Source: Bacteroidales bacterium UBA5072 (GTDB lineage Bacteria > Bacteroidota > Bacteroidia > Bacteroidales > UBA10428). Taken from it: DNA of 64,000 bases. The notes under the pieces were generated by a model. That model worked only from the letters and a program-made list of their open reading frames with translations, had not been told where the DNA came from and made no database searches. A program made the position numbers and the translations under genes. Below, in pieces: positions 1 to 8,410 of the stretch (position 1 is its first letter; the number at the start of each line of letters is the position of its first letter). The stretch spans positions 1-64,000 of the forward strand of contig DIAS01000162.1 in assembly GCA_002415855.1 (NCBI GenBank). The letters are read 5' to 3'.

Positions 1-826
1 GCCCTTCCTTCAAATAAATGAGATAACTGTGCTGAATGCCGGGATATTCTTTCTGAGGAATGCCGTTGGTAAATACCCGTTTGTTGATGATCTGCAAGGT
101 ATCGCCAGGAATTGCCACACAACGTTTGATATAATTATCGCGCTTGTCCACAGGCCTTGCGGCGATCTCAAAACTTTTCCACACAGCTTGGCGTGCCAGG
201 TTATAGTATTCCTGATTGGTTTTCACGGGGCGTCCCTGGTATAAATCTTTGTACCTGATCATTTCAGCAGAATCACGCACGATTGAATAATAGCTGACAT
301 TCTGGTGAGCCAGTACAACAGTGTCCCCTGCCGGGAAATTGAAGACGACGGCATCATCCCTTTTAACCTTTCCAAAGCCTGCCAGACGTTTATATGGTAT
401 CCGTATCCATTCCACGTATGACTTGGTCCATTTTGTAAGCGGCATGGTATGCTGTGTGAAAGGAAAGGCAATGGGTGTATTAGGAATTCGTGGGCCATAG
501 GCAACTTTGCTAACATAAAGATGATCACCGATCATCAAGGTCTTTTCCATGGAACCGGTTGGTATTTTATAATTCTGGAAAAGAAAAATATTGATGAGTG
601 TAACGGCAATAACAGCAAAGATCAAGGCATCCAGCCATTCAATGAACTTGCTGTTCTCTCCATTGCGTTTCTTCCAGAACGTCCAGTTTACTTTTTTGGT
701 GATATACAGGTCAAAGATGATTCCCAGTCCGATCAGAAACCAGAAATTCCTCAACCAGATTACCCATAGGATATAAATTACGGAAACGATAATGCACCAA
801 ATCCAATCTTTGCGGTCTGCTTTCAT
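1..826 (-). CDS. lepB: Signal peptidase I, partial (C-terminus beyond window)
   Basis: Removes signal peptides from exported proteins at the cytoplasmic membrane. Read on the minus strand from ATG at 826, the frame stays open to position 1, so about 275 residues are visible and the C-terminus is missing. Two hydrophobic N-terminal stretches (about residues 9-40 and 62-84) are followed by the catalytic serine motif IPTGSMEKTL (Ser92) and the lysine motif DNYIKRCVAIPGDTLQ (Lys234), which form the Ser/Lys dyad. The long spacing between Ser and Lys fits the large Bacteroidota enzymes. It lies 131 nt after dapB on the same strand. A weak -7-like box (TACATTTA, 846-853 reversed) could give it its own promoter. 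Family assignment is secure. Confidence 0.93.
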   Translation of the reverse strand, partial: MKADRKDWIWCIIVSVIYILWVIWLRNFWFLIGLGIIFDLYITKKVNWTFWKKRNGENSKFIEWLDALIFAVIAVTLINIFLFQNYKIPTGSMEKTLMIGDHLYVSKVAYGPRIPNTPIAFPFTQHTMPLTKWTKSYVEWIRIPYKRLAGFGKVKRDDAVVFNFPAGDTVVLAHQNVSYYSIVRDSAEMIRYKDLYQGRPVKTNQEYYNLARQAVWKSFEIAARPVDKRDNYIKRCVAIPGDTLQIINKRVFTNGIPQKEYPGIQHSYLIYLKEG

Positions 827-957
827 TGTTGTGTTGTTTTGCTGATAAATGTAACATTTTTTTTAGTAAGGAAGTAACGCGCTGATCAAGTGGGACAGGA
901 AATGGTCGGTTTTTATGACTTTTTAACGAATCTGACACCATCACATATTTTCCGCCT

Positions 958-1683
958 TTAATCACTTCCAAGCTTAATGAGATCCTGCATGGAATATACG
1001 CCCTTTTTATTTTTAATAAACTCAGCTGCCAAAACGGCTCCAAGGGCAAGTCCCTTTCGGTTTTTTGCTTCGTGCGATATTTCAATGCGATCCACGGCAG
1101 AATCCCAGGTAATAATATGGGTACCCGGGACTTCATTTTCGCGCACTGCGGTTATGCCAATGTGCGTACCCCCGGAAGCCTGGTTCAGCTCCCAGTTTTC
1201 TTTTCGTTTAAGGCATGAAATGAGATCATTGGCCAGTGAGATAGCCGTTCCGCTGGGAGCATCCAGCTTATGCACATGATGAATTTCCTTTATGCTGACC
1301 TCATAATCGGCATAAGTATTCATGATCCTGGCCAGCTGTTTGTTCAGGGCAAAAAAGAGGTTAACGCCCAGGCTGTAGTTGGAGGCATAAAAAAAGGTCT
1401 GCTGTTTTGTGTTGCAAATTTCCCTGACTTCACTGATCCTGTCGACCCAGCCGGTTGTGCCGCACACAACCGGAATTCCGGCCTCAAAGCACTTCATGAT
1501 ATTCTGAAACGCCGAACCTGGTGTTGAAAAGTCGATGGCAACATCAGCTTTGGATAAGTTGCCGGTAGTGAGCTCATCCAGGTTATAGGCATCGATGACC
1601 AGAACGATCCGGTGATTTCTTTCGAGGGCTGTCTTTTCAATTTCTTTGCCCATTTTTCCGTATCCGAGGAGTGCTATATTCAT
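958..1683 (-). CDS. dapB: 4-hydroxy-tetrahydrodipicolinate reductase
   Basis: Reduces hydroxy-tetrahydrodipicolinate with NAD(P)H in the diaminopimelate/lysine pathway, which supplies peptidoglycan precursors; cytosolic. The 241-residue protein opens with the Rossmann motif LLGYGKMGKEI and carries the family signature HHVHKLDAPSGTA, with the catalytic lysine in KLDAPSG. The open frame reaches 13 codons further upstream, but the ATG at 1683 gives the normal N-terminus and the upstream stretch lies against the rplT terminator, so I start at 1683. It is followed on the same strand by lepB. Length is normal for the Bacteroidota version of the enzyme. Confidence 0.95.
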   Translation of the reverse strand: MNIALLGYGKMGKEIEKTALERNHRIVLVIDAYNLDELTTGNLSKADVAIDFSTPGSAFQNIMKCFEAGIPVVCGTTGWVDRISEVREICNTKQQTFFYASNYSLGVNLFFALNKQLARIMNTYADYEVSIKEIHHVHKLDAPSGTAISLANDLISCLKRKENWELNQASGGTHIGITAVRENEVPGTHIITWDSAVDRIEISHEAKNRKGLALGAVLAAEFIKNKKGVYSMQDLIKLGSD

Positions 1684-1710
1684 GATTGCAAGGGATTGAT
1701 TTGGTAATAC

Positions 1711-1752
1711 TAAACAAAACACCCTTCAAGGGTCCGGGACCGCTTGAAGGGT
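1711..1752 (-). terminator. Terminator of the thrS-infC-rpmI-rplT operon
   Basis: Arms ACCCTTCAAG (1721-1730) and CTTGAAGGGT (1743-1752) pair perfectly. The loop itself pairs further (GGTCC/GGACC), giving one long stem with a single bulged base. Reading on the minus strand, the stem is followed by GTTTTGTTTA. It sits 22 nt after the rplT stop and 38 nt before the dapB start, so it separates the ribosomal operon from dapB. Confidence 0.8.
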
Positions 1753-1774
1753 GGCTCTTCTGTCGTACAATATT

Positions 1775-2119
1775 TTATTTCACCGAATTCACTACCGCTT
1801 CAAAAGCTTCGGGATTATTCATAGCCAAATCGGCCAGAGCTTTGCGGTTGAGTGCAATTCCCTTCTCGTTGAGCTTTCCGATGAATTCGGAGTATGACAT
1901 TCCATGCTGCCTTACACCGGCATTGATACGGGCAATCCACAATGACCGGAAATTCCTTTTTTTAGCCCGGCGGTCGGCATAGGCATAACCCAGGCCTTTT
2001 TCCCAGGTATTTTTGGCTACTGTCCAGACATTAGCCCGCGAGAGGAAGTTACCCTTGGTTTGCTTGAGGATCTTTTTTCTCCTTTGTCTGGATGCTACTG
2101 CATTTACTGATCTTGGCAT
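1775..2119 (-). CDS. rplT: Large-subunit ribosomal protein bL20
   Basis: Binds 23S rRNA early in 50S assembly. The 114-residue product begins MPRSVNAVASRQRRKKILK and continues with the basic, helix-rich sequence typical of L20; length is normal. It is the last gene of thrS-infC-rpmI-rplT, followed by a strong hairpin terminator. The spacer to rpmI is 158 nt, which is long for this operon, and holds a hairpin-forming repeat (2205-2263). In Escherichia coli L20 represses its own operon through an mRNA structure; I did not identify an equivalent site here. Confidence 0.97.
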   Translation of the reverse strand: MPRSVNAVASRQRRKKILKQTKGNFLSRANVWTVAKNTWEKGLGYAYADRRAKKRNFRSLWIARINAGVRQHGMSYSEFIGKLNEKGIALNRKALADLAMNNPEAFEAVVNSVK

Positions 2120-2204
2120 AATTCACTGAATTTTGAATGGTTAGCGTTCCTTGTTTATGGAATCTTTGTGGCTAATTCACTCGGTTAATACTTAAAATCT
2201 GTTT

Positions 2205-2263
2205 TGTCATGCTGAGCGTTAGCGAAACATCTTTTCGCGGAGGTCCTTCACTGCGTTCAGCAT
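2205..2263. repeat. REP/MITE-like palindromic element between rpmI and rplT
   Basis: The arms ATGCTGAGCG (2209-2218) and the reverse of ATGCTGAACG (2254-2263) pair with one mismatch, and inner segments (TAGCGAA / CAGTGAA) extend the match. The pattern, beginning GTCATGCTGAGCG and ending TGCGTTCAGCAT, is that of a palindromic intergenic repeat dispersed in many bacterial genomes. It is the only copy I see in this window, so its repeat status is inferred from the pattern. Confidence 0.55.
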
Positions 2264-2277
2264 AATAAATAACATAC

Positions 2278-2478
2278 TTATTTGCTTCCTGCGAGCAGGA
2301 GTTTTGCATTCTTCTCATCGGTTGAAGCAACCAGGGATGAATAACCCAGGTTTCTTTTCCGTTTCGTGGTCTTTTTGGTCAGAATGTGGCTTTTGTAAGC
2401 ATGTTTCCGTTTGATTTTCCCTGTTCCGGTAAGATCGTATCTTTTTTTGGCACCGGAATTAGTCTTCATTTTTGGCAT
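2278..2478 (-). CDS. rpmI: Large-subunit ribosomal protein bL35
   Basis: Small 66-residue ribosomal protein of the 50S subunit. It begins MPKMKTNSGAKKRYDLTG, with the family's characteristic KMKTxSxAKKRF-like start, and is rich in Lys and Arg (KRKHAYKSHILTKKTTKRKRNL). It sits 25 nt after infC and before rplT, the standard order. Length is normal and there is nothing unusual in the coding sequence. Confidence 0.96.
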   Translation of the reverse strand: MPKMKTNSGAKKRYDLTGTGKIKRKHAYKSHILTKKTTKRKRNLGYSSLVASTDEKNAKLLLAGSK

Positions 2479-2503
2479 TCTACAACACTATTATATTAGA
2501 TTA

Positions 2504-3064
2504 CTACTTTATTTTCTTTGGAACCGGATTGATCAGCATGATCATCCGTTTTCCTTCGAGCTTTGGTGTTTGCTCAACCTTACCCAGATCGGTAAGATCA
2601 CTGGCAAATCGCTGCAGCAAAGCTTCGCCATCTTCATTATAAACAATTGATCTTCCTTTAAAGAACACATAGGCCTTTACTTTGGCACCATCCTGAAGAA
2701 ACTTCTGGGCGTGTTTCAGTTTAAAGTTATAATCGTGATCATCAGTATATGGCCCGAAACGGATCTCCTTAACAACAATCTTGGCAGTTTTGGCTTTGAG
2801 TTCTTTTTGCTTGCGCTTCTGTTGATAAAGAAACTTCTGATAATTGATGATCTTACAAACGGGCGGACTTGCGTTGGGTGAAATTTCTACCAGGTCGAGC
2901 TCAAGCTCCTCTGCCATCCGTATGGCCTCTTTTATGGGAAAAATACCCGGATTTTCAAGGTTTTCACCTACAACCCTAACAACAGGCGCTTTAATTTCAT
3001 AATTAACCGCGAACTGGGGTACTTCTTCCCTCCTGATTTCCCTTCTGAAAATTGGTGTTGCTAT
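2504..3064 (-). CDS. infC: Translation initiation factor IF-3, AUA start
   Basis: IF-3 binds the 30S subunit and checks start-codon and initiator-tRNA pairing. Two-domain protein: the N-domain ends in LDLVEISPNASPPVCKI, and the C-domain contains VVKEIRFGPYTDDHDYNFK. The first ATG (2917) would remove about 49 conserved residues (including IKAPVVRVVGEN). Between it and the in-frame TAG at 3082 there is no ATG, GTG or TTG. ATA at 3064-3062 lies 8 nt after a perfect AAGGAGG and gives a 186-residue protein starting MATPIFRREIRR, a normal IF-3 length. ATT at 3052 is the alternative but is 20 nt from the ribosome-binding site. Rare start codons in infC are known to allow IF-3 to repress its own synthesis. 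Confidence 0.9.
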   Translation of the reverse strand: MATPIFRREIRREEVPQFAVNYEIKAPVVRVVGENLENPGIFPIKEAIRMAEELELDLVEISPNASPPVCKIINYQKFLYQQKRKQKELKAKTAKIVVKEIRFGPYTDDHDYNFKLKHAQKFLQDGAKVKAYVFFKGRSIVYNEDGEALLQRFASDLTDLGKVEQTPKLEGKRMIMLINPVPKKIK

Positions 3065-3072
3065 ACTACAGT

Positions 3073-3079
3073 CCTCCTT
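3073..3079 (-). promoter_or_regulatory. Strong Shine-Dalgarno site of infC
   Basis: AAGGAGG on the minus strand, 8 nt before the ATA at 3064. Perfect Shine-Dalgarno sites are uncommon in Bacteroidota, so its presence supports a weak, non-AUG start. It follows directly on an in-frame TAG at 3082-3080. Confidence 0.7.
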
Positions 3080-3140
3080 CTAATTAGTTTTTGGTTGATA
3101 GTTGATAGTTTATAAAGGATAGTTGATAATGAACAACCAA

Positions 3141-5090
3141 CTAATCCAGATGTTCTAACTGTTTTTTAACCTCATTTGTTACAAAATTCCCGAATTCTTC
3201 AAGTTTCATGGTTCCCTGATCTCCCTCACCCTGCCGCCTGACAGCAACCGTGCCCTCGGCTTCCTCTTTTTCACCTACTACAAGCAGGTAAGGAATCCTC
3301 TTTAACTCATTGTCCCTGATCTTCTTACCTATCTTTTCGTTTCTGGAATCAATCAGGGTGCGAATATCGCAATTATTTAGGAATTTTAAAACTTTTTCCG
3401 CATAATCATGGTATTTTTCGCTTATTGGAAGCACAATAGCCTGATCGGGAGTAAGCCACAAGGGGAACTTGCCGGCTGTATGTTCAATCAGCACTGCCAC
3501 AAACCTTTCCATGGATCCGAACGGAGCCCTGTGGATCATTACAGGACGATGCTTCTGATCATCGCTGCCTGTGTATTCTAATTCAAACCGTTCGGGAAGG
3601 TTATAGTCCACCTGTATGGTCCCCAGTTGCCACTTTCGGCCAAGTGCATCCTTTACCATGAAATCAAGCTTGGGTCCGTAAAAAGCTGCTTCACCCCTCA
3701 CAACGGTGGTTTGCATTTCTTTTTCCTGTGTAGCTTCGATAATGGCTTGTTCTGCCTTTTCCCAATTTTCATCAGAACCGATATATTTTTCGCGGTTTTC
3801 CGGATCACGTAGTGACACCTGAGCAACAAAATCGTGAAAATCAAATGCTTTAAAAACAGTATAAATGATATCGATTACTTTGATAAACTCTTCCTTGATC
3901 TGATCAGGGCGACAGAAAAGGTGGGCATCATCCTGTGTAAAACCCCGGACCCTGGTTAATCCGTGCAGTTCTCCGCTCATCTCATAACGGTATACTGTGC
4001 CAAATTCAGCATACCTGATCGGTAAATCTTTGTATGACCTGGGTTTACTTTTATAGATCTCGCAATGATGCGGACAATTCATGGGTTTCAGCAGGAACTC
4101 TTCACCTTCCTCGGGGGTATGGATCGGTTTAAAGGAGTCTTTTCCGTACTTTTCGTAATGTCCTGAAGTTACGTAGAGTTCTTTTTGACCGATATGGGGA
4201 GTTATTACAGGTAAATAGCCATGTTTTGTCTGAATTTTCTTCAGGAAACTTTCAAGCCTTTCTCTCAGTTGTGCTCCTTTGGGGAGCCAAAGCGGAAGTC
4301 CCTGTCCCACTTTTTGCGAGAAAGTAAACAATTCAAGCTCCCGTCCGAGCTTACGGTGGTCCCTTGCCTTTGCCTGTTCAAGCATGACCAGGTAATCATC
4401 AAGCATTTGCTTTTTCGGGAAGGAGATTCCGTAAATACGGGTCAGCTGTTTCCGTTTTTCATCACCGCGCCAATAGGCACCGGCCACGCTCAGGAGTTTA
4501 ATGGCCTTGATATGGCTTGTATCGGGAAGATGGGGGCCACGGCAAAGATCCGTGAAGTTACCATGCCGGTAGAGGGTTATTGTACCATCCTCAAGTTCCC
4601 GGATCAGTTCGATTTTATATTCGTCTCCCTTGGCACCAAACAGGTCAAGCACTTCCTTTTTTCCAATTTCTTCCCTTTTGTACGCACTGTTCTTCCTGCT
4701 GAGCTCGTACATTTTCTCTTCGATCCTGGGCAGGTCTGTTTCGGTAATCACCACACCGTCACCTGGATCAACATCATAATAAAAACCGTTTTCGATGGCA
4801 GGGCCGATGCCGAACTTAATACCGGGATAAAGGGCTTCGAGTGCTTCAGCCATGAGGTGAGCCGAAGAATGCCAAAAGGCATGCCTGCCTTCGGGGGTAT
4901 CAAACTTATGCAGCACCACGCTGGCATCACTCCTGATGGGCCGCGTAGCATCCCATATTTCATTGTTGACGCTCACGGCGACCACCTCACGGGCAAGGCT
5001 GTTACTAAGATTCCTGGCTATGTCCAGGCCTGTTACACCCTGTTCATACTCACGGATGGAATTATCGGGAAATGTGATCCTGATCATCAC
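3141..5090 (-). CDS. thrS: Threonine--tRNA ligase
   Basis: Charges tRNA-Thr in the cytosol. Full-length 649-residue class II synthetase. The N-terminal TGS domain covers about 1-62. The editing domain contains HSSAH (His74/His78). The catalytic core has motif 1 near LWLPKGAQLRERL, the zinc-site cysteine in MNCPHH, motif 2 in RYAEFGTVYRYE...RVRGFTQDDAH and motif 3 in GSMERF. The anticodon-binding domain is at the C-terminus. The first two codons are both ATG, so the start could be 5090 or 5087. It heads the operon with infC (76 nt downstream), rpmI and rplT, the same arrangement as in E. coli. Confidence 0.97.
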   Translation of the reverse strand: MMIRITFPDNSIREYEQGVTGLDIARNLSNSLAREVVAVSVNNEIWDATRPIRSDASVVLHKFDTPEGRHAFWHSSAHLMAEALEALYPGIKFGIGPAIENGFYYDVDPGDGVVITETDLPRIEEKMYELSRKNSAYKREEIGKKEVLDLFGAKGDEYKIELIRELEDGTITLYRHGNFTDLCRGPHLPDTSHIKAIKLLSVAGAYWRGDEKRKQLTRIYGISFPKKQMLDDYLVMLEQAKARDHRKLGRELELFTFSQKVGQGLPLWLPKGAQLRERLESFLKKIQTKHGYLPVITPHIGQKELYVTSGHYEKYGKDSFKPIHTPEEGEEFLLKPMNCPHHCEIYKSKPRSYKDLPIRYAEFGTVYRYEMSGELHGLTRVRGFTQDDAHLFCRPDQIKEEFIKVIDIIYTVFKAFDFHDFVAQVSLRDPENREKYIGSDENWEKAEQAIIEATQEKEMQTTVVRGEAAFYGPKLDFMVKDALGRKWQLGTIQVDYNLPERFELEYTGSDDQKHRPVMIHRAPFGSMERFVAVLIEHTAGKFPLWLTPDQAIVLPISEKYHDYAEKVLKFLNNCDIRTLIDSRNEKIGKKIRDNELKRIPYLLVVGEKEEAEGTVAVRRQGEGDQGTMKLEEFGNFVTNEVKKQLEHLD

Positions 5091-5112
5091 TGATTATTTT
5101 GTAAATGAGGTG

Positions 5113-5120
5113 CAAAGATA
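5113..5120 (-). promoter_or_regulatory. -7 box of the thrS operon
   Basis: TATCTTTG on the minus strand matches the Bacteroidota -7 consensus TAnnTTTG exactly. It is preceded by an A/T run, and the start codon lies about 22 nt downstream. No clear -33 TTTG is visible at the expected distance. Confidence 0.6.
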
Positions 5121-5186
5121 AAAAAAAATTAAAAAGCTTTGCTATTGCCGTGCATGTCAATGATTGTACTGAAAAATATAAAGTTT

Positions 5187-8100
5187 TCAAGAGCTTGTGC
5201 GCCTGATGGGGCGGTTTTGTTCCGCAATTTTTATGAGCCTGTTTATTCTCATTCGGTTCAACCTGTTCAGCCTGAGTGTCTCCAGGTAGTTGAGCACCCT
5301 CCGGATAATATCATAGTACAGCAATGCAAGGAGTAATCCGGTAAAGATCCAGATAAGCACAAGGTTATACCAAAAGGTATCGACCTTTTGATGAAACAGG
5401 TTCTTGAAAGGTGCATAAAAATGGGCTCTCCAGCTACTCATTCTGGATTCCCGGAAAATGGCATCTTTTATGGGAACCATTTCACCGTCATGTACCGAAT
5501 ATTGCTGGATTTCTTTTTCGTTGGTTACAGCCATTGCCAGTTGCTTGTTGTAATACCTTTGCTTAAACTGCATGAAGTTTTCTTCCCCTCCCAGTTTGGC
5601 AACCAGGTCCCGGTATATCCGGTCCCTTTCATCAACAGCCCGGTTGTACCGACGACGGTAGATGACCAGTGCCTTGTCGAGAATAGCTTGCACAGATTCA
5701 TTCATGGAAGGATGATAAAGTCCGGGGGTCAGACTGTCGGTGAAGTCGGGTGGATTTTGTCCGATATCCAGGCAGATGATATTCATCTCAGACCGCATGA
5801 CACTGAGGTTGTTGGCATACCTGAAAGTGTCGGTAGGATTTTGATAAAGATCTTTCGTATCCCTGGCAATCTCCGAAAGACCGGAAATTACATAGGATCG
5901 GAAATAACCGGCATTCTTTGCCCTCCTTTCAGCCTCGTAAAAATACTTTTCATAAGCATTGTCCTTGAACTGAGTAACCGCCAGGGCTTCGTAAGCCCAT
6001 CTGGATGTCATCAGGTCGCCGATAATCGGAACTGCTTTGTCGTTTGCAATTTTGTTGTGCATTTTGCTGAAATCAACCACAACACCGCTGAACAATAACT
6101 GTGGTACGAGGATCAGTGGTACCAGAATATAGATTGTGACCACTGAATTAAAACCCGATGAAATGTTGAGGCCTACCATGTTCGCCCAGCAGGAGGCCGT
6201 GAACAGGATTATCCAGTAACGGAATAACATTCCCTGTATTTCAAGCATGGAATTTCCGATCAGGACAAAAATAAATGTCTGTAATGCTGAAATCATGAAA
6301 AGGATACAGATCTTGGAAAACAGGTAACTGGACCGGCTCAGGTTCAGAAATTTCTCCCGCTTCAGTATTTTCCTGTCCTTGAAGATTTCCTCTGCGCTGA
6401 TCACAAGGCCCAAAAACAGCGCAACGATAACCGCCATGAACAGGAACGCCGGCATTACAGTGTTTTCGCCGAATATATAACGGGGAACACCATTAACAAA
6501 GGTGAAGTTCTTTGAAAAGAAGGCAAGAATAAAAGCCAGTATCGGAGCCTCAAGTGCCAGAAGCATGAGGTATTGCTTGTTATAATACTTTGCCAGCAAG
6601 TCGCGTTTCAGGAATATCCAAAACTGATGGAAGTGATCAGGAATTTTGAAATTATTCCTTGGAATGGATGAATCATGTTCCCGAACGATCAGTTTGGTAT
6701 TGACATCAATATTCTCAAGAAACCGCTGATACCATTCCTCCGGGTTTGTTTTGCGCTTGCGGGTAAGTCTTCCGTTTGCATCCACTTCCCGTGATTCGAT
6801 GATCCGCAGGATTTCATCTGAGTTGATATTACCACAGGAAAGGCATTCTGTTTCCTCAGCATCCGCATAATGGACTTCCTGCTTGAAATAGGTAATGGCA
6901 CTGATAGGATGGCCATAATACACCACCCTTCCTCCCTGATCCATCACCAGGAGTTTGTCAATCATGCGGAAAACATCTGAGGATGGCTGGTGTATGTTGG
7001 CGATTATCAATTTACCCTTCAGGGTTTGCCTTTTCAGGAGGGTGATGACCTTTTCCGAATCGGCAGATGACAATCCGGATGTGGGCTCATCTACAAAAAG
7101 AATGGATGGCTCCCTGATCAGTTCCAGGGCGATATTAAGGCGTTTTCGCTGTCCGCCGCTCAGGAAAGTGGTAAATGCGTCACCAACGTTCAGGTCACGT
7201 GCTTCAACCAGGTCGAAATCAACAAGTGCATCGTCCACAACTTCGTTAATTTGTTCATGGGTATACCCATCGAAACACAACCTAGCATTGAAGTAAAGGT
7301 TTTCATATACGGTTAGTTCCTTGATCAACAAGTCATCCTGTGGAACATAACCGATAATTCCCTTGACCAATTCCTTGTTTTCATGAATGTCCCATCCGTT
7401 GATCCTGATTGAACCCTGGCGGGGTTTCAGATTTCCGTTCAGGACATTCAGCAAGGTTGACTTTCCTGAACCACTTCCGCCAATTATGCCGACAAGCCGT
7501 CCGGATTCCTCGGTCAGATTGAATTTTTTTACGCCATTCTTGCTGTTGAAATAAGTGAACTGTATATCCTCTGCAGTAAATACAAATTTCACCTCAGCAC
7601 TGGCTTGGATAAATTTTCCCCGGACCCAGCTGAAGTATATGGAGCCTATCTTCGGATTTCTCAAAACTGAACCCAAAGACCAGATATAGGAACGACCTGG
7701 TTTGATGCGATGCCCGTTCATGAGCAACATCATATTGCCATAATACCTGAAGATGTAAGTATCAGCACTTGGAATCCTTAAAACCACGATCTGGCCATCC
7801 AGTTTATCAATCCCCAGTTGTTTGATTTCCGGAGAGGATGTTGCATTCCGGGTCCTGATGAACAGTAACCAATCGCGATGTACTACACTATTAATCTCTT
7901 CGAATGTAAAAGATTTTGCGTCTTTAAACTCGTCTTCCTCTACCTTCAGGTAGGTGGCGGCTGTTCTTACGAGACTTAATTCGGTTCTTGTATGTTTTTC
8001 CCCGCTTTGTATAAAGTCGAGCAGATAAATCAGCACAATGATTTTTTGCTCATGCTCAAGCTCCTCATTAATCTGGTCGCACAACTGGATGATCCGGTTC

Positions 8101-8336
8101 TCGGCGTTGATTTTCCTGACAGCCGGATCAGCGATGACCGGATCATTACTGATCTGATGAAGGTATTTTACCTGCTGGTCAAAGAATTCAATGTATTTAT
8201 GAACTATCTCATAACTGTATTGCCGGTCGAGGTAATCCATGACAATACTGCGCTTGCTATCGGATTGCCCCTCCTTGTTGATATCAGAGACAATCGCAAA
8301 TAAACGCATCAGCGCCCGTAAAATTGATTCGTTCAT
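5187..8336 (-). CDS. ABCG-type ABC transporter, fused ATPase and permease
   Basis: Membrane transporter of unknown substrate, 1049 residues from ATG 8336. An upstream in-frame start at 8369 falls inside the terminator of the previous gene and is rejected. Order: an N-terminal helical region of about 150 residues; a domain of unclear type ending near residue 260; an ATPase domain with Walker A GGSGSGKST (about 290), signature LSGGQRKRLN (about 390), Walker B ILFVDEPTSGLSS and switch His in NIHQPSS; a linker with a CLSCG pair; then ABC2-type membrane helices from about 580, with a large soluble segment (about 800-970) before the last helix. ATPase-then-permease order is that of ABCG/White half-transporters, but the N-terminal extension and the late soluble segment are additions. 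Confidence 0.85.
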   Translation of the reverse strand: MNESILRALMRLFAIVSDINKEGQSDSKRSIVMDYLDRQYSYEIVHKYIEFFDQQVKYLHQISNDPVIADPAVRKINAENRIIQLCDQINEELEHEQKIIVLIYLLDFIQSGEKHTRTELSLVRTAATYLKVEEDEFKDAKSFTFEEINSVVHRDWLLFIRTRNATSSPEIKQLGIDKLDGQIVVLRIPSADTYIFRYYGNMMLLMNGHRIKPGRSYIWSLGSVLRNPKIGSIYFSWVRGKFIQASAEVKFVFTAEDIQFTYFNSKNGVKKFNLTEESGRLVGIIGGSGSGKSTLLNVLNGNLKPRQGSIRINGWDIHENKELVKGIIGYVPQDDLLIKELTVYENLYFNARLCFDGYTHEQINEVVDDALVDFDLVEARDLNVGDAFTTFLSGGQRKRLNIALELIREPSILFVDEPTSGLSSADSEKVITLLKRQTLKGKLIIANIHQPSSDVFRMIDKLLVMDQGGRVVYYGHPISAITYFKQEVHYADAEETECLSCGNINSDEILRIIESREVDANGRLTRKRKTNPEEWYQRFLENIDVNTKLIVREHDSSIPRNNFKIPDHFHQFWIFLKRDLLAKYYNKQYLMLLALEAPILAFILAFFSKNFTFVNGVPRYIFGENTVMPAFLFMAVIVALFLGLVISAEEIFKDRKILKREKFLNLSRSSYLFSKICILFMISALQTFIFVLIGNSMLEIQGMLFRYWIILFTASCWANMVGLNISSGFNSVVTIYILVPLILVPQLLFSGVVVDFSKMHNKIANDKAVPIIGDLMTSRWAYEALAVTQFKDNAYEKYFYEAERRAKNAGYFRSYVISGLSEIARDTKDLYQNPTDTFRYANNLSVMRSEMNIICLDIGQNPPDFTDSLTPGLYHPSMNESVQAILDKALVIYRRRYNRAVDERDRIYRDLVAKLGGEENFMQFKQRYYNKQLAMAVTNEKEIQQYSVHDGEMVPIKDAIFRESRMSSWRAHFYAPFKNLFHQKVDTFWYNLVLIWIFTGLLLALLYYDIIRRVLNYLETLRLNRLNRMRINRLIKIAEQNRPIRRTSS

Positions 8337-8350
8337 GATAAGTACTCTAT

Positions 8351-8384
8351 ACCAAAACAGCCCTAGCAAATTGCACAGGGCTGT
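8351..8384 (-). terminator. Terminator after the lipoprotein gene
   Basis: Perfect 8-bp stem ACAGCCCT (8357-8364) / AGGGCTGT (8377-8384) with a 12-nt loop, followed on the minus strand by TTTGGT. It lies 27 nt after the stop of the lipoprotein gene and just before the transporter start. The U-run is short. Confidence 0.55.
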
Positions 8385-8410
8385 AGGTATTTTAAGGAAT
8401 TAGCAAGATT

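Noticed and set aside
711..1136. 141-codon minus-strand open frame overlapping dapB and lepB
   Set aside because: Different frame from both genes, whose conserved motifs cover the same DNA.
4221..5093. 290-codon plus-strand open frame
   Set aside because: Lies entirely antisense to thrS, whose motifs are complete; no recognisable protein features.
5388..6098. 236-codon plus-strand open frame
   Set aside because: Antisense to the ABC transporter membrane domain, with no domain or promoter support.
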